A stretch of DNA of 64,000 nt from Syncephalis fuscata (Eukaryota > Zoopagomycota > Zoopagomycetes > Zoopagales > Piptocephalidaceae), in contig JAHLTZ010000035.1 of assembly GCA_025786725.1 (NCBI GenBank), positions 124,001 to 188,000 on the forward strand, in the 5' to 3' direction. The notes under the pieces are model-generated. The model was not told where the DNA came from. It saw only the letters and a list, made by a program, of their open reading frames with translations, and did no database searches. Position numbers and translations under genes: made by a program. Position 1 is the first letter of the stretch; each line of letters opens with the position of its first letter. Shown here piece by piece: positions 22,792-34,203 of the stretch.

Positions 22792-23977
22792 GGTTGGCCA
22801 AAGATACTACCTATCAACTAAATAGTAGCTGTGGAATAGAGGAATGTGCAAAATATAGAATATAGTAGACTAACTAATAAAATATGGTTGACCAGTATTG
22901 CAAGTAGACAATTGGACAATAAGGTGGTAAAATAGGCAATACAGTGTCGGTTTCAGTTAAAATGTTCCTATTTGTTTTAACGAAGTATACTCAATGGCAC
23001 AGTGGTGTCACATGTAGTTTACTTGTAGGTGTGCTCCACGTCATAAACTGGAGCAATCCCAAAAAAGACTGTCACTGATTTAAATGGTATTTGGTTTGAG
23101 TGGTGACGATTTAGGCTGCTAGCTGGTAATGCTTTTAATAAAAACGAGTAAACGATAAGCTAGAAATATGAATTGTTGGCTCTTCATCCGCTTAGCTATG
23201 ACCTATTATGCTTGATACGTGGATAGCACATGCATATCGAGGCTATGCATGCAGTCTGTCGACAGTGGCAGTAAAGCTTTACATAGAGTAGACTTTTAAG
23301 TATCGAGCGTAGCATCATAGTATGACGAAAGTATCCGTAAGCATGGTAGAAGCTATGGTTAGTTAATACACTGCAATTGATACTGTTGGCGCATTAGAGT
23401 GTCTTTATTTGTTACTATCGATACCACATTCACTGCTTAGCGTACAAATCGATAGCAGTCGATTACGCCTTGACAACCTGCTGATGCCCAGACCTTGCCT
23501 CTTTTAGCTATCATGCAAGTACACCACACATGGTTGCACCATAATGATGTCATAACCAACTTGTTTATGTTATGATGATAGAGCCCATTTTACTTTGGAC
23601 CCCATACTTTTAAAAATAAAAGATATGGGACTTAGTCCACTTTACTAAAGCTTGTTCGTATTTGCTAATGCTTACATTAAATTCAATTGTAGATCATTCA
23701 AGACTAATGTAATGTTGGTAATATGTTTGTTATTTTACTCCAAGTATAATAGTAGCAATATGTTATCATATATCTTATTTAATCTATTATTCAATATAGT
23801 AATTTCTCTTTTACAGATATTAACATACTACAGTTAGCTACATTTAATACAACTATATTGGCTCTGTTCATTTCAACAATAATATCAGTAATTTATTTGT
23901 ATTTACTTTCAATACACCAATATTAAACAATTTACTAACACCCTTTAATGTGATTCGGTGGACAAATGACTAACATC
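22792..23977. other. Intergenic region with a strong inverted repeat
   Basis: No gene seen. At about 23,597-23,645 an imperfect hairpin pairs GGACCCCATACTTTT with AAAAGATATGGG...GTCC. The rest is ordinary AT-rich DNA. Confidence 0.4.
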
Positions 23978-24398
23978 TAATAACATCCAATCTATTGAAC
24001 ATGATGATGGATGGTGAATGGCATTAATCATCAAATATTCATTATTGTAGATTTATTATCCAGTATGCATATATCCACCATTTACTTATATTATTCCCAT
24101 TCTATCCCGCGCTACCATATATCATTCTATGATATACTAGACACATTCTATTGTATATATGTTCCAATATACTTTACTAATTCCGCTTATTTTTTAGCAA
24201 GCTATATGCAATTGAAACCTATAACAATATAATGTATATAGTATATCATAAAATGCTATATGATAGTATGGGATAGAATGGTAATTATATAAATAAATAA
24301 AGTATATATGCATATTGGATAATAAATCTATGATAATAAGTATTTTAAACCTTAATGCTATTCGTCACTCATCATCATGTTCGATTGAATGTTATTAA
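23978..24398. mobile_element. Foldback (MITE-like) element, copy 1
   Basis: Two arms of about 170 bp form a long imperfect terminal inverted repeat. The left arm begins TAATAACATCCAATC then GAACATGATGATGG; the right arm read in reverse begins TAATAACATTCAATC then GAACATGATGATGAG. Shared inner words include ATTATCCA(G/A)TATGCATATAT and CATTCTATCCC. A related copy lies at 32,692-33,270. No transposase is present, so it would be non-autonomous. A 73-codon open frame spans much of it. The target duplication could not be fixed. Confidence 0.7.
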
Positions 24399-24821
24399 AT
24401 TTGGTCATTGGAGCATTAAATTACAATATAATTAAATGATTTAATTATTGGCAAAACTTACTACTTTGTCCTATTTTTAATAGAACGAATGTACGAGTGT
24501 AGCTGTATGAAATGTAAATAAGCATTATTGGAAATTAAAAGTAAGTATAATTATACATCATGTCATCAGTAAAGTACTGAACATGACAAGAATAATAGGC
24601 AACAAATAATAAAAACGAATATATTTATAGGGCAATGGTGGCATTGCCAAAATGATGTTCTAAATGGATTACTATCTATAAATTATTGCTGCATAGCACT
24701 TCTAAGTCAACATACGTAAAATGTATCCACTTTAACAAGTCTGAATACATTACAATTGTGTGCACGCTCTATTTGCTCTTTTGAAACAATTTAATAGAAA
24801 ATATGAGGCGCAAACTCTGCT
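24399..24821. other. Spacer between the foldback element and the ENT gene
   Basis: AT-rich 3' flank of the transporter gene; nothing recognisable. Its counterpart on the other side of the mirror-image block is 32,295-32,691. Confidence 0.4.
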
Positions 24822-26493
24822 TCACTCCATAAATGAATTACAGTTACAGATACCGGCGCGAACAGCAAAACTGGCCAACGATCCAATAGCAAGGCCTAAA
24901 GTCATTAGCACGGATAACATCATGCCAGAGTAGCCACGGTCCTTCTCAGCCACCTTTTCTGGGCCAAACATCATAACGCAAGTACCTATCCAGCCATTGC
25001 TAACGGAAAACACCGATAAAATGGCGTAGTAGGCGGCATCGCCAAATATAACAGGTGTGCTGCGGGCTAGAATATCGCCAGCGCCATATTGCACGTTGCT
25101 TAGTACAAAGAGTGGCGCGAAAACCATGCGTAGTGTAGATAAAATCAATAGAGCACGGTCGTTTTTAACTGGAATTATTGCTGGCAGCATTTTGCCTAAC
25201 ATATCTCCCGCATTAAAAATCGTAAAATGAAGCAAAACAAATATTTCACGGCTTTGCCAGCGCGCATTATCAGGATGGTTAGAAGTGATACTAGCGGTAA
25301 TAGAAGGAAATAGGGCCAGCGTGACGAACAATGTCATTAAGACAGCCATGCCGTACTTCCAAAGTAGCCGAGCTATGTAAAGTGTATCAGCGCGAGTGTA
25401 ATTTTGCAAAACTACAGTTGTTTGTCCTCCAAGTTTTTGGTCATTTTGATTATAGTAACGGTAAATTGGTAGACGTCGCATAATAACATAAGATACTATA
25501 GAAAGAACACGATTGCGGCGGAAAAAGCAAAATAAATAATAGCCCGTCGATTAACGCTTTCAATCGTATTGGCAGTCAAAGGATCTGACAAAAGAGCAAT
25601 AGCTAACGGAGTGATGGATGCGATTAGACCAGCTAAACCTGTAGTAAGAAAATAGTCGGTTAGTATAAATGGTAGAAAGATTAGCGTAATATCAACATGC
25701 CTTGTCCACTATTCGACACAGTTGTTAGTAAATAGCACACTGGTCAATGGCATGAATACTTACGTGAGAAATCCTTGTACATAAATGGGTGGTAGTCGAG
25801 CGCCTAGTTCGTAAAGAGCATTTTGTAAATATGAAGATGTAATACCAGTCAAGGTCATTAATGCGAGAATAATGCCGAAATACGTATCGGGTGCAATATT
25901 AGAGATATTGATCATAACAATTACCATGATGAAAATGATCATATTGAGTGTGTGTGAAACGATAATTTGCATTGGGAAATTGGCCTAATAGCATCATAAT
26001 TAATTAATGTATGTCCATTAACGCGTATACGTTGTGGTATAAACTTACTTTATGCTGAAGAGCCATAGCAACACAAACAAAAATAAGGTTGAGCAAAGTA
26101 AAAGAAACGCTAAAGTAGTTTTGGAAATTGCCAGCAAAACGTCCACCTTTGAAAGCAGCGGAAAAATACTCCGAAGCAGTAATAAACACTAATAATACGT
26201 ATATTATTTGCTACTGGGTCAGAATAACTTTTGCCATTATTGTCATTATTGCTATTGTATCACTTACCGTTCCATGGTAGCAACATAGCAACGCCTTGAA
26301 TAAAGAAAATGCCATATGCCAAGAAGAATTTATCTTGTGGTGGTGCAAGCTCGTTTTTAAACGGGGCCATATCGTTATTTCGCGACGACTCTAGCGATAG
26401 CTTTTCGCCATAGTCAAGCGGACTATAATTCGGCTGAGCATCTCGCTTCAATGGTGGGCTATCGTTATGCAATGTATCGCTGCGGTCTGCCAT
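24822..26493 (-). CDS. Equilibrative nucleoside transporter (ENT/SLC29), copy 1
   Basis: Membrane protein of about eleven helices that moves nucleosides down their gradient. Exons (complement): 26268-26493, 26049-26188, 25764-25984, 25701-25708, 24822-25638. The motif LLPWNVFITASEYF spans the first junction and YVQGFLTGQGLAGLIASI the microexon; both are ENT signatures. The 8-nt exon 25701-25708 is followed by a GC-AG intron (GCATGT...CTACAG, with ATACTAAC branch site). The C-terminus has the conserved FNAGDMLGK and SNGWIGTCVMMFGPEKV. One shift near 25,493-25,505 (TTTCTATAG) breaks the last exon; one added base restores it. Paralogous to the gene at 30,750-32,294 in opposite orientation. Confidence 0.85.
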
Positions 26494-28217
26494 TTTGGCT
26501 AATTATAAATATAAAAGTTTTTGCGTGCGACGAGTTGTAAGACTAAAGTACTGAAAGCTTTTAGCAAAAATGGTGGTTGTTTTCCGTTAAAGAGGGGTAC
26601 AAAAATGTAGAAACTATAAAGCAATGAAAATGCAATGTTGCCCCTAGTTGTTTTATAGCACCGAGTGTTTAATGCATGCTACCATACTCGGCAAATACAT
26701 GAAACCATATCGGCATGGCATTATCTCGTACAAAATCTTGTTTATTAGCAATAGCCTAGTGCAGAATCAATAATGTGGCCTCTATTGGCATATTGATACT
26801 GATATCGATATACGCTATATTTTTATGCTCACTGTTGGTAAAGAGCACAATAGTTCAAATGTTTTACATCAATCTACAAATCGTTGCTCTGTACGATTAT
26901 GTCTAGATTCAGCATAACACGTGATGAAAAAAATTGTGAAAATAATTCTAGTTTAGATTTAATTAGATTCTACCAATAATATTATAATGGTAAATATATA
27001 CAATTTTATTCACTAGCTTGTTAGAGAGCTAATGAAATTCAGCTGTATGTAAATTTGAAATTAAATAACCTGCCAACCTGTTTAATACAAAGCTATTTTT
27101 ATTGTTATTCTCTTGAATTCAATTTATAACTATAATAAAGTTAACAGTATTTTTAATGTCTCGGTATGTTGATCCATAAGTCTATAGTTGAGTTACAAAG
27201 GCTTTATTATTTTCAACAAGGCAAAATGAAAGCTGAAACAATCCTTGGCTGCATATTAAAAATAATACCAGGAATGCCTAAGGTTATCATATATATATAG
27301 CAGTCCAAGGCCTTTTTTGTTTTTTAAAAAACTAGTTTTTTTCATATATAAATGTATCTGTCATATACTGTATTGCAATATACTGGTATTTTACTTTAAA
27401 GCATAACATTATTAGCATTAGTTAAACTATTTTATTGTTTATTAAAACAGCATAGTTACTATATTGCTTAGTACTAATATACTGCGTACTTTTATCATAA
27501 AAATATTCATACGTGGCGTAATATATACAAATAAAGCTAATATATGTATATATAATTAATTAATTTGTTGCATTGTTATTTGCTGACGGTAATTAACTTT
27601 TTATTGAAAATTATTTTGTAGCTTATTAAATTAATAATTTATCTATACCTTGAAATTAATATTACCAAATACTCGAACTAAATTACTGTTTTTTAATAAT
27701 AGATTAATAGATTAATGTTTATAGATGATATACAGCAAAATAGAATAACTTTATTAATGCAATGGTTATAATGTAGATTATTATATAACAAAGCCTCACA
27801 GCTGTCAAGTCAAATAAAATAGATTACATGGTACTAGTGTTTTATTTAAGCATAAAAGTCACTTTTTATGTTACTTGTATTAGTCATATGCATCATCAAG
27901 CCAGCGTAAAATAACAATAACAATAATAATATTAATCGTGCAACTTTTTAAGATTAAATAGCTATTTCCAATTTTTTCATCAGTTTCTATGCTTTTACAT
28001 ATATATTGGCAGTATATGATAAATATTGCATGTTTTTTAATAATACAACAGCAGTGGAGAAACAATAAATGCATTGTTTTACTAATATTGCATGAAAGTT
28101 GGATTGTTTTGTGGCATTACCATTAGCAATTTGGCGATAAAGTGACGTCATCTCGTACATGTCTAGTATTCAAGGCCTCTTTCTCTCCAGCAAAGGCAGT
28201 AGTCATCTTTTTCCACA
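26494..28217. other. Divergent AT-rich region between ENT copy 1 and the F-box gene
   Basis: About 1.7 kb with both promoters presumably at the ends. Runs of A/T and TA-rich words (27,290-27,660). No gene, RNA or repeat family recognised. Confidence 0.4.
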
Positions 28218-29995
28218 ATGTCTTTACGAGATAACAAAACTTTACCAAAACCGTTCATTATTGTTGAAATCGTCCAGCGTATCGCATTGTTTGGCGGAAA
28301 TAGCACTGTTGCTGCCTTGTCATGCACCTGCACTCAGATATATGCCGCTATTGCAAGAAATAACGAGCTGTGGCATATTTTGTATTTACAAAAATTTCGT
28401 ATTATTACAAACATAGGACTAATTTGGCTGTGGCGGCAATATGAACAAGCACATATTGCATCCGCAATATCGGATAGTATTAGTGCAAAAAACAGTTATA
28501 TATGGCAGAGACTATATCAACAGTATTTTTGTCCTGCTACGAATATAAAGCTTAAGCGACAATCGCGTCAACTTGAGCCTAAGCGTAATATAAAGTTTTT
28601 ATCAAACAGCTCGCAAAACAGTGAGCTAAACAATTGCATATGGATGCAGCTTTATAGACAACGTAAAGAAATGCTTTTAAATTGGCAGAATAATCATATA
28701 ACATGGAAGTCTAACACATTGCTCACTGAGAAAAATACCCAATTCAAATTTAATACATCTAATTTATTTTTCTCAGCTAGTTGTCCTGGTTGGGTTTTTT
28801 GTATTAATAGAAAAACACTGGAAGCTTTTTTAGTCAAACTTTCATCTAAAAAACCTGCAACGATGCATGTGTTAAATTGGAAGCAGAATAATTTGCATAG
28901 TGTGCTTTCTGCAGTATTCAGTAATAATCAACAAGAACAGCGTGAAACTAAAAACATCATTAATAATAACGAAAAAGAAAATAAGCACAATTCATATTTA
29001 ATTTTATGGTTAGGAACATTAGAAATGACAAACGAGCTACAAATATGGAATACGAGCAATTGCCAACTGTTAAGAACTATTAAACAAAGAGATTTTCATG
29101 ACTGTAAAATAGTTGGTTCATCTTTATTATATCATAATCCTATAGATGTTTTTTCTCAACCGCAATATCCAAACGGTTCTGTCACTTTAATGACTGACAT
29201 TTTTTCAGAATTACCGCATGAGCCGCGATCAATCGTTATTCCAAAAGATATTGAGAATCTACAATGCAGAATACAAACAACCAATGAGAAATATGTAAAC
29301 ATAATATGCTATACCAATAATACAAATCCTATATTATACGAAATAATACAGGTATCAATAACAAACACATCGAATCAAAGTGTCAATGATAAACCAAAAA
29401 TGAAAGTTATCAAGCTAGACTGTCTTTCTGTTCCCAAGAATATGACGGCAGATTTACTAGATTTTTATTACGTAGACCAAAATCGAGTTTTATTTACTAG
29501 ACATTACATTGCTTTTGAAGAAATTAATATGTCACTCGGCAGAAGAAATTGGAAGCTTCGTTTAACACTTATATCATCATCAAGTGGATTAGTATGGGAG
29601 AAGGATTATTCTAATTATAGGATCAGTAATCTGATTATTATACCGGAGTATAACCTGTGTGTATTTAATTGCAAGAAAAGTCATTTCCTGGTGGTAATTT
29701 CATTGTTGGACGGAAAACTACAGCGCCATATTAATGCTGAAGATTCGTACAAAACATTTGTTAATTTTGAACATATTACGGACGCGTTATTGTCGGTTAC
29801 GAGTATACTTCCAACCGATACTGCGTCATTGATGCGGCAACCGGGCAACGAAACATTTATTTTTTTCCAATATCCTCTGTCAAATGCTGTGTTTTTGTAT
29901 TCGGACACATGTTGCTGGCAAATGACAAAGAAGTATTAATAGCGAGTTTCATACCTAATCTACATAGTATTCAACAAATTTTATGTACAAAATAG
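28218..29995 (+). CDS. F-box protein with three W-x-LY-x-Q blocks
   Basis: Probable SCF ubiquitin-ligase adaptor. A single exon from ATG 28,218. The N-terminus is an F-box (IIVEIVQRIALF... CTCTQIYAAIARNNELWHILY). The W..LY.Q element at the end of the F-box recurs twice (WQRLYQQYF near residue 98, WMQLYRQRK near residue 143), as if this part was repeated. The rest resembles a beta-propeller-like substrate module without clear WD motifs. Comparison with the relic at 8383-9970 shows that the true C-terminus (HMLLAND... ASFIPNL) lies in another frame: one base is missing near 29,899-29,902. With it the protein has about 592 residues and ends at 29,995. Without it a 573-residue protein stops at 29,939. 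Confidence 0.75.
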
Positions 29996-30606
29996 CTATA
30001 AATTATAGCTCCAAAAGTCCTTTTTTATTTTAATTTATACATTATATCTTTGCTAATGCATATTAGTATACCTTTTTATATATTATTATCTTTATGAGTA
30101 GTTTATATTAGCCCACTGCCACTCCCATTTAAGCAAAGCATTCTAGTAATGCAATCACTTTGACGTTTAGATAGCGGCAATATAAATTAATTATTATACA
30201 ACGTAGCATTGCTTATGTTGGCAAATTTATTATATTTGGATATTATAACACAAGATTAGCAATAAAGGTATTTTTTAAAGTAAATAAAGCAAGTAGCAGT
30301 TGAATTTATGCATTAGCTATTCAATAAGTATATTAATAATGATAGTATTTTAATAACATCTATGATGAATTTTTAAATAGCTACTGCTCATACTAGTGTG
30401 CGTATATCGGTGGTATAAATAGCTATTTATATAATAAAATAAATACAGCTACTAAATCTTTGAATGATCTGCCGCTAATCATTACAAGTTTGTGGAATGT
30501 GTGATGAAAATTCCATCAAACAAATGATTTAATATCAGACAACTACATCTTTTACGTCTCACGTGTATTCATTCTGTTTTTACATGATATTTGTTATTAG
30601 TCTATA
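29996..30606. other. Spacer between the F-box gene and ENT copy 2
   Basis: AT-rich, no gene recognised. Presumed terminator of the F-box gene and promoter of the transporter. Confidence 0.4.
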
Positions 30607-30749
30607 ATGACACTATCATTCCACAAAGCTGGCCAGGGCAGTATGCCTCTCTTCAGCGATAACTTGCCTGTTTCTTCTTCGGCTCAACCAACTAATTACA
30701 ATGTAAATAATAACCAAGCGTTAGACATTCAAAATACTGCCAACACTTC

Positions 30750-32294
30750 ATGCAGCTATCTTCGTCTGGTCATCGTAACTATACTGCTGAGACTCCTTTG
30801 CTAGGCATATCACATCATACAACGCTGGATGCTGCTGCTTCCAAAAAAGTCTATACTTCATTTGTTTTACTAGGCTTTCTCGCTTTATTGCCATGGTGTA
30901 GTAAGTAGTGGCAGCTGCAGTTAGTAAACAAAAAGCGCATTTCTAACGGGTTTGTGTTTAGTGTTTATTAATGCATTCGAATACTTTAGAATACGATTTA
31001 TAGACTCGGCATTTGCTGAAAACTATGCCAGCTATATCTCAACCGGCTATACCATCTCTTCTGTGATTTCTATGATATTGGCAGTCAATTATCAACACCG
31101 GGTAAGCAATTATTAATCGCTACAGGTACTATTGCTAATTGCAGACCAACGATAAAAGGCCAATAAAAGACGTGACATTATTATTTCATCAGTAATAATC
31201 ACTGGTGTTTTTGCGCTTGTAGCCATTATAACTCGGCTAGAAACATTAGATTCAAATATTTGTTTTTATCTTATCTTTTCTACTGCTGTTGTATCATCTA
31301 TGGCAAGCGGGTTTTTACAGATTTACAGCTTTGCAATTGTACCATGGTTTCCACTTATCAATACTCAGGGAATTCTAAAGTAAGCGCAGTACTTAAATGA
31401 TAGTTTATTGACTGTAATACTAGTGGCCAAGCAATTGCTGGGATATTGCCTTCGGCCATCCAGATAATCAGTGCTGCATCTGGAGTTCAAAATGGTGCCG
31501 ACGAAGGCGGATATAGTCCCAGTGTACGCACCTTCATTGTATTTCTGTTCGCAGTTATCAGTGGTGTAGTTGTTATCAATGATTTTTTACAATTCAGTGA
31601 TAGTGAAATTTATCATTCCTGCGTGGTAGATGATACGATAACAGCAGTAAGACAAGATAATACAACAAATGGCTCGGAAATCGTGGCCGATGACTCTTCG
31701 GCCAACAGTGGATTTGAATCCACGAATAAGGACTCACTTTTGCGTGTTATTATCAAAATCCGACTTCCTGCGTTGTCAATCTTGACTCTTTTTATTATTA
31801 CATTGGCGGTGTTCCCAGCCATTACGGCTAGGATCATTCCGACGGGTGAAATTTCTCAATATCACCGAGAACTGTTTGTTGCTGTTCATTTTGCTGTTTT
31901 TAATTTTGGTGATTGGTTTGGTCGTATGATACCGGCATTTTACCATTTAGAGACATTGCGCAACAATGCTCACCTACTTACTGCAGTCTTGTTAAGAGTA
32001 GGATTTGTTGTATTTTTCCTGCTATCCAATGTGCAAAGTCCCATTCGATGGTATGAGCCTCTATTTTTGAATAGCTTTTTGTTTTTTGCTGTTTTGTTTA
32101 TATTCGCCGCAACCAATGGCTGGTTTGCATCCATATCCTTTATGAATGCACCTGAACTTGTCAGAAAGGTAAATCGTCCATTGGCCAGCAGTGTTATGTC
32201 GCTTCTACTGGTTGTAGGGCTGGCCAGTGGCTCGGCACTTTCTTTTCTTATGCAAGGTATCGTTTGTGGGTGTAATCCCTTTATTAATAAGTAA
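30750..32294 (+). CDS. Equilibrative nucleoside transporter (ENT/SLC29), copy 2
   Basis: Diverged paralogue of copy 1. CDS is join(30750..30900, 30962..31101, 31159..31379, 31424..32294), 460 residues; exons 2 and 3 have the same lengths (140, 221 nt) as in copy 1. Marks include LLPWCMFINAFEYF, NGQAIAGILPSAIQ, FNFGDWFGRMIP and NGWFASISFMNAPELV. The intron corresponding to the GC-AG intron of copy 1 is absent. An upstream open frame from ATG 30,607 would add about 48 residues if one base is missing near 30,740-30,750, so the true N-terminus is uncertain. Substitution of the Asn in the LLPWN motif may alter specificity; this is inference. Confidence 0.8.
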
Positions 32295-32340
32295 TAAATG
32301 GCCAATGCTTTTTAGAGCATATTATTTCAATTTCATATTA

Positions 32341-32590
32341 ATGACGATAAAGCCAATAAAAGACGTGCTATTATCATTTCATTGGCAATAGTCGCTGGTC
32401 GTCATTATAACATGGCTAAAAACGTTAGATTCAAATATCTACTTTATCTTATCTTTCCTATCACTGCAATGTTGCCGATTGCAATTGTGCCATGCTTCCG
32501 TTTATTAACACCAAGGAAACTCCCAAGTAAGCGTGAGATTTGGATGATAATGCTATGCGGGATAATTACCGCCGTGGCAAATTAATACTG
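32341..32590 (+). pseudogene. Duplicated ENT exon-3 fragment
   Basis: Reads ANKRRAIIISLAIVAG, clearly the same as ANKRRDIIISSVIITG in exon 3 of ENT copy 2, and continues with weaker similarity to about 32,520 (YLIFPITAM; FAIVP-like AIVPCF). No flanking exons. A tandem partial duplication lying just behind the parent gene. Confidence 0.75.
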
Positions 32591-32691
32591 CCTATCTATG
32601 GACTAAATATTAGTCGGACGTGATTGATATTCATATCATTACGTATAATTACAGTTAGTTGTTTAACGGCCCAATACAAAGATTGACATGG

Positions 32692-33270
32692 TATTCTTCT
32701 ATTGAACATGATGGTGAGTGGTGAGTGACATCAGAAATCAAATACTCATTATTGTATATTCATTATCCAGTATGCATATATAATCTATTTATTTATATCA
32801 TTCCCATTGCAAAATCATACTATTGCTTATTATTTTATCTATACTGAATACATTATATCGGCTGTAGCTTTAAACATATATAGCTTAATGAGCCCAGTAA
32901 GCAAAATAAATTAAACTTTATTAATAATATAGCTAGAACCAAATGAGCGACATCTCTGCACAGCTCTTAACTTGTATATAGTAAAACAATATAGAATAAA
33001 ATAAATATATAATGGAAAGAACATGATAAGCGGTGGTAAAGTTACAGTGTATATAGCGCAATGACTGGAATGAGTAGAATGTAATGGAACATATAAAGAA
33101 TAGAATGTGCCTAGTATATCATAAAATGATATATATAGTAGTATGGGTATGCAACAGGAATGAAATAAAAGAATAGAAGATATATGCATACTGGATAATG
33201 AATCTATGATGATGAGTATTTGATAACTGATATCACTCACCACCCATCATCATGTTCAATAAAAAGAATA
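32692..33270. mobile_element. Foldback (MITE-like) element, copy 2
   Basis: Same family as copy 1. The left arm starts TATTCTTCTATTGAACATGATGG; the right arm in reverse starts TATTCTTTTTATTGAACATGATG. Arms share CATTATCCAGTATGCATATAT. Size about 580 bp, with a longer centre than copy 1. A 110-codon open frame on the minus strand shares the words LSSMHIS, ISFYDIL and TFYSLYVP with the frame in copy 1 (LSSMHIS, ISFYDIL, TFYCIYVP). Lies about 400 bp behind ENT copy 2, as copy 1 lies behind ENT copy 1. Confidence 0.7.
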
Positions 33271-34203
33271 TTATTAAAAATAGCCATTTAACTACCAAAA
33301 ACATTAAATGACTATAAATTATTTATAAACCAGTTTATTGATGCAATACCATGTATTATAGAATAATCGTCATAGGCATAGCAGCCTTGTATGTGTAATA
33401 CCATCCTTGTAACATACACTGTACTAGTTTGTTTTTTTTAAATAAATAGCCGATGGCCAAGTATGCTTAACACATGACATTGTCTTAAGTATTAATAGCA
33501 TCGCACGCCGACGAGAATTGAAATGAACTAGGGCATCATTTTTTGTATAATAGAAAACATCGGACTTTGGTTATATTCCCATTGATTTTATACAAATATT
33601 TTCTATCATTGTCTTAGACATATTTTATAAAATAAATAGTCAAAACTTGCGATAATATTGGCGTCGGTAATCATGCCAACCTTTGTAGCTGGCTTATTGG
33701 TGTTAACGGGCCCGTATAAAACGAATGATTGTCGATGGACAGTGGATAGTAGCACAGGGAAAATCCCTGTGCCGTCGGTAGAAATATCGACCGCCATCCG
33801 GAGAAAAGCCGGAATGACGACACAGTAATAGCTGATGGTATCAGTGTGTGTGTGTATGTGTGCGTTCCCTTAAGTTCGTTCAAAATAGTAACATCAGAAA
33901 AGGAAATTGACGGCTAAAAATGATAACAACAATCACTTGTGGATCGGTTTTAGTTCAGCATAATAAATTTGCGCGGATCAAAAACATTGGTCTAGCCGTG
34001 ATAACGGCATAGCTAAACCGAACCACAACTCCGGATATTCGGAATTACTGTATGTTTTATTAGTAAGACATTTGCGCAAAAAAACAAATAAATATGGTTC
34101 AAGAAAGAAGTGCCCACCGAGCACGATAAACTATGCTGCCTTTATTTTTCAATTATTGCAAATTCATTACATACATTTGATATCTGTTATTTGTTAACTG
34201 CAT
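33271..34203. other. Upstream region of the ABC transporter gene
   Basis: The first 330 bp are AT-rich and empty. From 33,640 to 34,060 the DNA is less AT-rich and carries a group of short palindromes, listed separately. A (GT)n run lies at 33,845-33,860. Confidence 0.5.
33750..34055. promoter_or_regulatory. Cluster of short GC-rich palindromes upstream of the ABC transporter
   Basis: Perfect or near-perfect inverted repeats follow each other: GCACAGGG-aaaat-CCCTGTGC (33,752-33,772), CGGT...ACCG (33,775-33,792), CCGG-agaaaag-CCGG (about 33,797-33,812), GCCGTGATAACGGC (about 33,994-34,007) and TCCGGATATTCGGA (about 34,032-34,045). Several are CGG/CCG pairs, the type bound by fungal zinc-cluster factors that control drug-efflux pumps. 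A structured RNA leader is an equal alternative. Binding is inferred only. Confidence 0.35.

Noticed and set aside
33606-33883. Two minus-strand frames of 63 and 70 codons over the palindrome cluster
   Set aside because: Hydrophobic or repeat-derived translations without family signal; the palindromes explain the composition better.
33900-34130. tRNA- or snRNA-like structure upstream of the ABC gene
   Set aside because: Hairpins are present but no cloverleaf, Sm site or conserved snRNA sequence could be matched.
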